Origin: Clostridia bacterium
GTDB taxonomy: Bacteria; Bacillota; Clostridia; Oscillospirales; CAG-272
NCBI GenBank assembly: GCA_017622085.1
Contig: JAGARU010000146.1
Location: 93,775 to 157,774, forward strand
Reading direction: 5' to 3'
DNA length: 64,000 bases
A program made the translations under genes and the position numbers. The notes beneath the pieces were generated by a model. It was not told the origin of the DNA and ran no database searches. It worked only from the letters and a program-made list of their open reading frames with translations. How positions within the stretch are numbered: position 1 is the first letter of the stretch; the number at the start of each line of letters is the position of its first letter. Below, piece by piece: positions 60,528-64,000 of the stretch.

Positions 60528-61247
60528 TTAAATATCTTTTGCTAAGGTGCAAAGGAGTACGTCCTCTGCGCCTGCGGTGTACAGAAGGGCCTCACATACA
60601 GTGAGGGTGGCGCCGCTGGTGATCACGTCGTCCAGAAGGATCAGCTTTTTCCCTTCCAGCGCGACGTTCTTTGCCAGCTTATAGGATTGAACCGCGTTCA
60701 ACTGACGCTCCTTGGCAGTCAGCTCCTTTTGGGCGCGGTTACCAATGCGGGTCAAGGCTTTGATCACCGGGAGATTCAGCTCACGACCGAGGGCACGGGC
60801 CAAAAGCGCGGTATGATCGTGACCATGCCGGCGGATGGCGCGGCGGGCACGAGGCGGATAGGTGATGGCGTATTCGGACAGGTCAATGCCGTGAGCATCG
60901 GCAGAAGAATGCACAATCCCCGCCAGATAGCCGGCCAAAAATCGGAGCAGGCGGCGATCAAAATCACGCTTGAGCATATGGATCATGCGGTTGGCGATGC
61001 ACCCTTCCTCACGTGGGGCGTAGTAGAAGGCATAAAACAAGCGGTTATCCGGTTTGTTTTTGCGCGCGCTGGGCACACAGGTACAAAGTGGAGCCGGTCG
61101 TCCGCATTTGGGGCATTTATGGGCGATCCACGCATCCCATGTTTTCTGGCACTCATAACAGAAGGAATGACCTGGGCTTATGGCGTCGTCACAGCCAAAG
61201 CACAGGGGCGGGATGAACAGATCAATCAGCTCTTGAAAGAAACTCAT
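60528..61247 (-). CDS. comF: ComF-family phosphoribosyltransferase-like protein
   Basis: 239 residues. An N-terminal double zinc ribbon (CFGC, CYEC, CPKC, CTC) is followed by a phosphoribosyltransferase fold with the PRPP loop KKLILLDDVITSGATLTVCEAL. ComF aids single-stranded DNA handling during natural transformation in Bacillus; elsewhere its role is open. It overlaps recD2 by 4 bases. Confidence 0.92.
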   Translation of the reverse strand: MSFFQELIDLFIPPLCFGCDDAISPGHSFCYECQKTWDAWIAHKCPKCGRPAPLCTCVPSARKNKPDNRLFYAFYYAPREEGCIANRMIHMLKRDFDRRLLRFLAGYLAGIVHSSADAHGIDLSEYAITYPPRARRAIRRHGHDHTALLARALGRELNLPVIKALTRIGNRAQKELTAKERQLNAVQSYKLAKNVALEGKKLILLDDVITSGATLTVCEALLYTAGAEDVLLCTLAKDI

Positions 61248-63454
61248 ACATCCTCCCCGTTTTTAAGGAAATGGATCAGACCCGTATTCCGGCACACGTG
61301 GCGGTCATTTTCCACCATGCGGAAGAATACGTCCTTTGAGCCCAGCAGAATAACCATACGCTCGCCACGGGTGATAGCCGTATAAATCAGATTTCGGGTC
61401 ATAAGCATGGGAGGACAGTTGTGGCCCAGGGGAATAATGAGGAAGGGATATTCACTTCCCTGACTCTTGTGAACGGTAATGGCGTAGGCGTGCTCCAGCT
61501 CCTCAAGCTCCGAGAAGTCGTAGATGGCCCGTCTGCCGTCGAAGCGGACGGCTACGTATTCCTCGTTGTTATCGATCTCCTCGATGGTGCCGATGTCGCC
61601 GTTATAGACGCCCATTCCGGTCTCGCCGCGGTCGGATTCCCACTCCATCATATAATTGTTGCGGATCTGCATAACGCGATCTCCCTCGCGGAAGGTGCGC
61701 TCCCGACTTTTATGCTCATTTTTCATGGGAGTGGGCGGGTTAAGGTAAGATTGCAAAACCAGATTCAGGTGCTCGGTACCGGCCTCGCCCTTTTTGCTGG
61801 GACAAATGACCTGGATACGGTTGACCGTGTCGGCTCCGTAGGTTTTGGGCAGGCGATCCCGATAAAGAGAGCACAGATAAGCGGGGATCTCCCGCTCGTT
61901 CTCTTTGGTAATAAAGAAAAAGTCCGGATGCTTGGCGGTCAGATCGGGATGGCGCCCTTGATTGATGGCGTGTGCGTTCATGACAATGCCACTCTCCTGA
62001 GCCTGACGGAAAATCTCAGTCAGGCGCACGGTACTGAAGCGCTCTGACAGGATCAGATCCTCCAGCACGTTTCCTGCGCTGACGGAAGGAAGCTGGCAGG
62101 CGTCACCAATTACGATCAGTCGGGCACCGGGCTTGATGGCGCGCAGAAGAGACTCCATTAAGAGTGTATCAATCATGGAGGCCTCGTCCACAATGACAAT
62201 GCTTTCGTCCAAAAGATTGCTCTCACAGCGGGCAAAACGGGATTCCGCCTCATCGCTGTACTCCATTTCCAGCAGGCGGTGGATGGTTTTGGCCTCGTGG
62301 GAGGTGGATTCACTGATGCGCTTAGCGGCGCGGCCGGTTGGCGCGGCCAGGGCATAATCAAAGCCCATATGATCAAAAATACGGATCAGTGCCTTAATAA
62401 CCGTGGTTTTGCCCGTGCCGGGGCCGCCGGTCAGGATCATTACGCCGTGCAGCAGGGCTTCATGGATGGCTTTACGCTGAAGAGGGGCATATTTAATGTT
62501 ATCCATGGTTTCAATCTGGTCGATGATCTGCTCGGCGTCACCGCGGTCGATGGCAGGGCTCATGCGGTCGATGACCGAAAGCTTACGGGCGATATATTCC
62601 TCGGCCTCGTAATAGGATTTGAGGTACACGTGCTTTTCCCCGCGGTAAAAGACCGTACGAACCTTGGCAACCGAGCCGGAAAGGACATCGGCCACCTTTT
62701 CGGTGGGAACCTCAAGCAGGGCGGAAACAGCCTCGATGAGCTTGTCCTCATTTACATAAGTATGGCCGTCCCGTTGGGCAAAGACGCCAAGGGCGTAGCG
62801 GATGCCACTTTCAATGCGGATATCGGCATCGTTTTTGACACCTAAAGACATGGCAATCTGATCCGCGTGGCGGAAGCCGATGCCGTTAAACTCGCCGCAG
62901 AGGCGGTAGGGGTCTTGTTTGATGCGCTCCACAGAGCCCCTTCCCCATTTTTTATAAATTCGCATACTGGTGGAGGGCGACAGGAACTCACGGCAGAACA
63001 TGAGTGTTTCCCGAGCGCCAGCCTTCTCGCAGAAGTCCTCATGGATGGAATTGGCCTTTTTCGGAGTGATTCCGCTGATTTGGATCAACCAATCCGGATG
63101 ATTTTCCAACACGTCAAAGGTATCCGTTCCGTACATATCCACGATTTTTCGGGCCGTCTTGGGACCGATGCCCTTGATGGTGCCAGAGGACAGGTAGCGG
63201 AGAATATCGTTTTCGGTTACGGGAAGATTTTTTTCGTAGTACTCGGCCTTGAACTGGCGGCCATACACGGCGTGATGCGTCCATTTGCCGTACAGAGTTA
63301 CATTCTCACCGATGGAAAGGTACGGAAGCTCACCGACGACGATGATCTCATTCTCCTCGGCGTCGCTTACCTCGCACACGGTATATCCGTTTTCTTCGTT
63401 CTGGTACTTGATCCACTCCACCGTTGCCTCTAAGGCGATCAGCTCTTCGTTCAT
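61244..63454 (-). CDS. recD2: ATP-dependent RecD-like DNA helicase RecD2
   Basis: 736 residues. An OB-like N-terminus (VEWIKYQNEENGYTVCEV, GELPYLSIGENVTLYGKW) and helix-hairpin-helix region (GTIKGIGPKTARKIVD, ISGITPKKANSI) precede the superfamily 1B helicase: Walker A GGPGTGKTT, VDEASMID (motif II), GDACQLPSVSAGNVL (motif III) and YAITVHKSQGSEYP (motif V). RecD2 unwinds 5'-3' without RecBC and supports repair. ATG 63454 follows AAAGGAGGA; the longer frame is not needed. Its first 107 bases overlap a possible small ORF. Confidence 0.95.
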   Translation of the reverse strand: MNEELIALEATVEWIKYQNEENGYTVCEVSDAEENEIIVVGELPYLSIGENVTLYGKWTHHAVYGRQFKAEYYEKNLPVTENDILRYLSSGTIKGIGPKTARKIVDMYGTDTFDVLENHPDWLIQISGITPKKANSIHEDFCEKAGARETLMFCREFLSPSTSMRIYKKWGRGSVERIKQDPYRLCGEFNGIGFRHADQIAMSLGVKNDADIRIESGIRYALGVFAQRDGHTYVNEDKLIEAVSALLEVPTEKVADVLSGSVAKVRTVFYRGEKHVYLKSYYEAEEYIARKLSVIDRMSPAIDRGDAEQIIDQIETMDNIKYAPLQRKAIHEALLHGVMILTGGPGTGKTTVIKALIRIFDHMGFDYALAAPTGRAAKRISESTSHEAKTIHRLLEMEYSDEAESRFARCESNLLDESIVIVDEASMIDTLLMESLLRAIKPGARLIVIGDACQLPSVSAGNVLEDLILSERFSTVRLTEIFRQAQESGIVMNAHAINQGRHPDLTAKHPDFFFITKENEREIPAYLCSLYRDRLPKTYGADTVNRIQVICPSKKGEAGTEHLNLVLQSYLNPPTPMKNEHKSRERTFREGDRVMQIRNNYMMEWESDRGETGMGVYNGDIGTIEEIDNNEEYVAVRFDGRRAIYDFSELEELEHAYAITVHKSQGSEYPFLIIPLGHNCPPMLMTRNLIYTAITRGERMVILLGSKDVFFRMVENDRHVCRNTGLIHFLKNGEDV

Positions 63455-63581
63455 CGGGCTTCCTCCTTTCACGTAAAAATTGGTATATCTTATTGCATAA
63501 CGGGAACCATTCGTCCCACGCGCATCGCAAGCCATACAGGGCAAGGACGCACAGGAAGATCTCAAAAACAACTCTAACCAC
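63348..63581 (-). CDS. Possible small membrane protein between metK and recD2
   Basis: GTG start at 63581 behind GGGGGTG gives 77 codons beginning MVRVVFEIFLCVLALYGLRC, a clear membrane helix, then a charged tail. The last third overlaps recD2 in another frame, so the original gene may have been about 44 codons. It starts within the metK terminator stem, so expression would need readthrough. Could be chance. Confidence 0.3.
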   Translation of the reverse strand: MVRVVFEIFLCVLALYGLRCAWDEWFPLCNKIYQFLRERRKPDERRADRLRGNGGVDQVPERRKRIYRVRGKRRRGE

Positions 63582-63622
63582 AGCACACCCCCGTTGACAT
63601 GATATGCAGGTTAGAGTTGTTT
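63566..63622 (-). terminator. Terminator-like hairpin after metK
   Basis: AACAACTCTAACC and GGTTAGAGTTGTT (63567-63621) pair perfectly around a 29-base loop; minus-strand TTTTTGAG follows. The long loop makes it a weak terminator, letting some transcripts reach recD2. Confidence 0.6.
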
Positions 63623-63635
63623 GTCTTATGTGATA

Positions 63636-64000
63636 TTAGCCGAGAAGCTCAGTGCGAAGCTGATCCACAAGATCTGTCTTCTCCCAAGGAGTGTTCAGGT
63701 CCTCTCTACCCATGTGTCCGTAAGCGGCCAGCTTGCGGTAGATAGGACGGCGAAGATCGAAGCGTTCAATGATTGCGGCAGGGCGAAGGTCGATGTTGTT
63801 CTTGACAAACTCGGAGATCTTATCCTCGTCCACCTTTGCCGTACCGAAGGTATCCACAAGAACGGATACGGGCTTAGCAACGCCGATGGCATAGGCAATC
63901 TGAACCTCGCACTTATCGGCCAAGCCGGCAGCTACGATATTTTTGGCCACATAGCGAGCAGCATAGGAGGCAGAACGGTCCACCTTGGTGGGGTCCTTAC
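63636..64000 (-). CDS. metK: S-adenosylmethionine synthetase, C-terminal part (gene runs off the window)
   Basis: MetK makes SAM from methionine and ATP. About 121 C-terminal residues are visible: [20 protein letters not shown] (phosphate-binding loop region), [50 protein letters not shown] and PWEKTD. These are the usual third-domain motifs. The leader with any SAM riboswitch is outside the window. Confidence 0.97.
   Translation of the reverse strand, partial: KDPTKVDRSASYAARYVAKNIVAAGLADKCEVQIAYAIGVAKPVSVLVDTFGTAKVDEDKISEFVKNNIDLRPAAIIERFDLRRPIYRKLAAYGHMGREDLNTPWEKTDLVDQLRTELLG

Overview
The window looks like chromosomal DNA of an endospore-forming member of the Clostridia (Bacillota), probably an anaerobic gut-type lineage related to Oscillospiraceae. 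The evidence is the spoIIAA-spoIIAB-sigF operon, an uninterrupted sigK, a PdaA-type cortex deacetylase, Clostridia-type neighbours (DUF512-der-plsY, tmcAL next to ackA, recD2-comF next to metK), strong TTGACA-17-TATAAT promoters, and palindromic repeats of a kind common in this class. I assign no genus.

Layout. 1-3 kb: a purine operon on the minus strand (purE, a PHP phosphoesterase, purC, an atypical purF-like gene) behind a recognisable ZTP riboswitch. 3-9 kb: mutY, an SDR reductase, pnuC with an attenuator-like leader, a zinc-ribbon membrane protein, a TPR protein and two polysaccharide deacetylases. 9-19 kb: the spoIIA operon; on the minus strand DUF512-der-plsY-methyltransferase-Na/Pi symporter; then sigK and a DUF378 protein. 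19-25 kb: serC-serA, GNAT, NUDIX, and the divergent pair tmcAL/ackA. 25-30 kb: AT-rich and probably acquired, with a large secreted M6-like metalloprotease carrying a Cys-rich repeat stalk and a methyltransferase preceded by a possible leader peptide. 30-45 kb: MATE pump, RluD-type pseudouridine synthase, a lipoprotein behind a structured RNA, mtaB, an aminotransferase, a MerR operon, a capA remnant, a GH43 enzyme with a hydrolase, a small secreted protein, a PadR operon, a eukaryote-type branching enzyme and tRNA-Met. 45-64 kb: a minimal SufC-SufB pair, an ABC-2 exporter with an XRE-TPR regulator, a MutS-like ATPase, an XRE membrane protein, an SPFH-ribbon-helix-helix pair, two fused ABC exporters, pyruvate kinase, fucU-comF-recD2 and the 3' part of metK.

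Most genes form short operons with clear promoters and intrinsic terminators. The points most worth following up are: the unassigned structured RNA at 33523-33627, which has a perfect promoter and two mutually exclusive folds; the purF-like protein without the N-terminal catalytic cysteine inside a ZTP-controlled operon; the SPFH-RHH pair with two tandem palindromes over its promoter; the possible CTG start of sigF; the leader peptide ahead of the acquired methyltransferase; and the small secreted protein with a dyad in its promoter. No CRISPR array, rRNA, transposase or phage module was seen.
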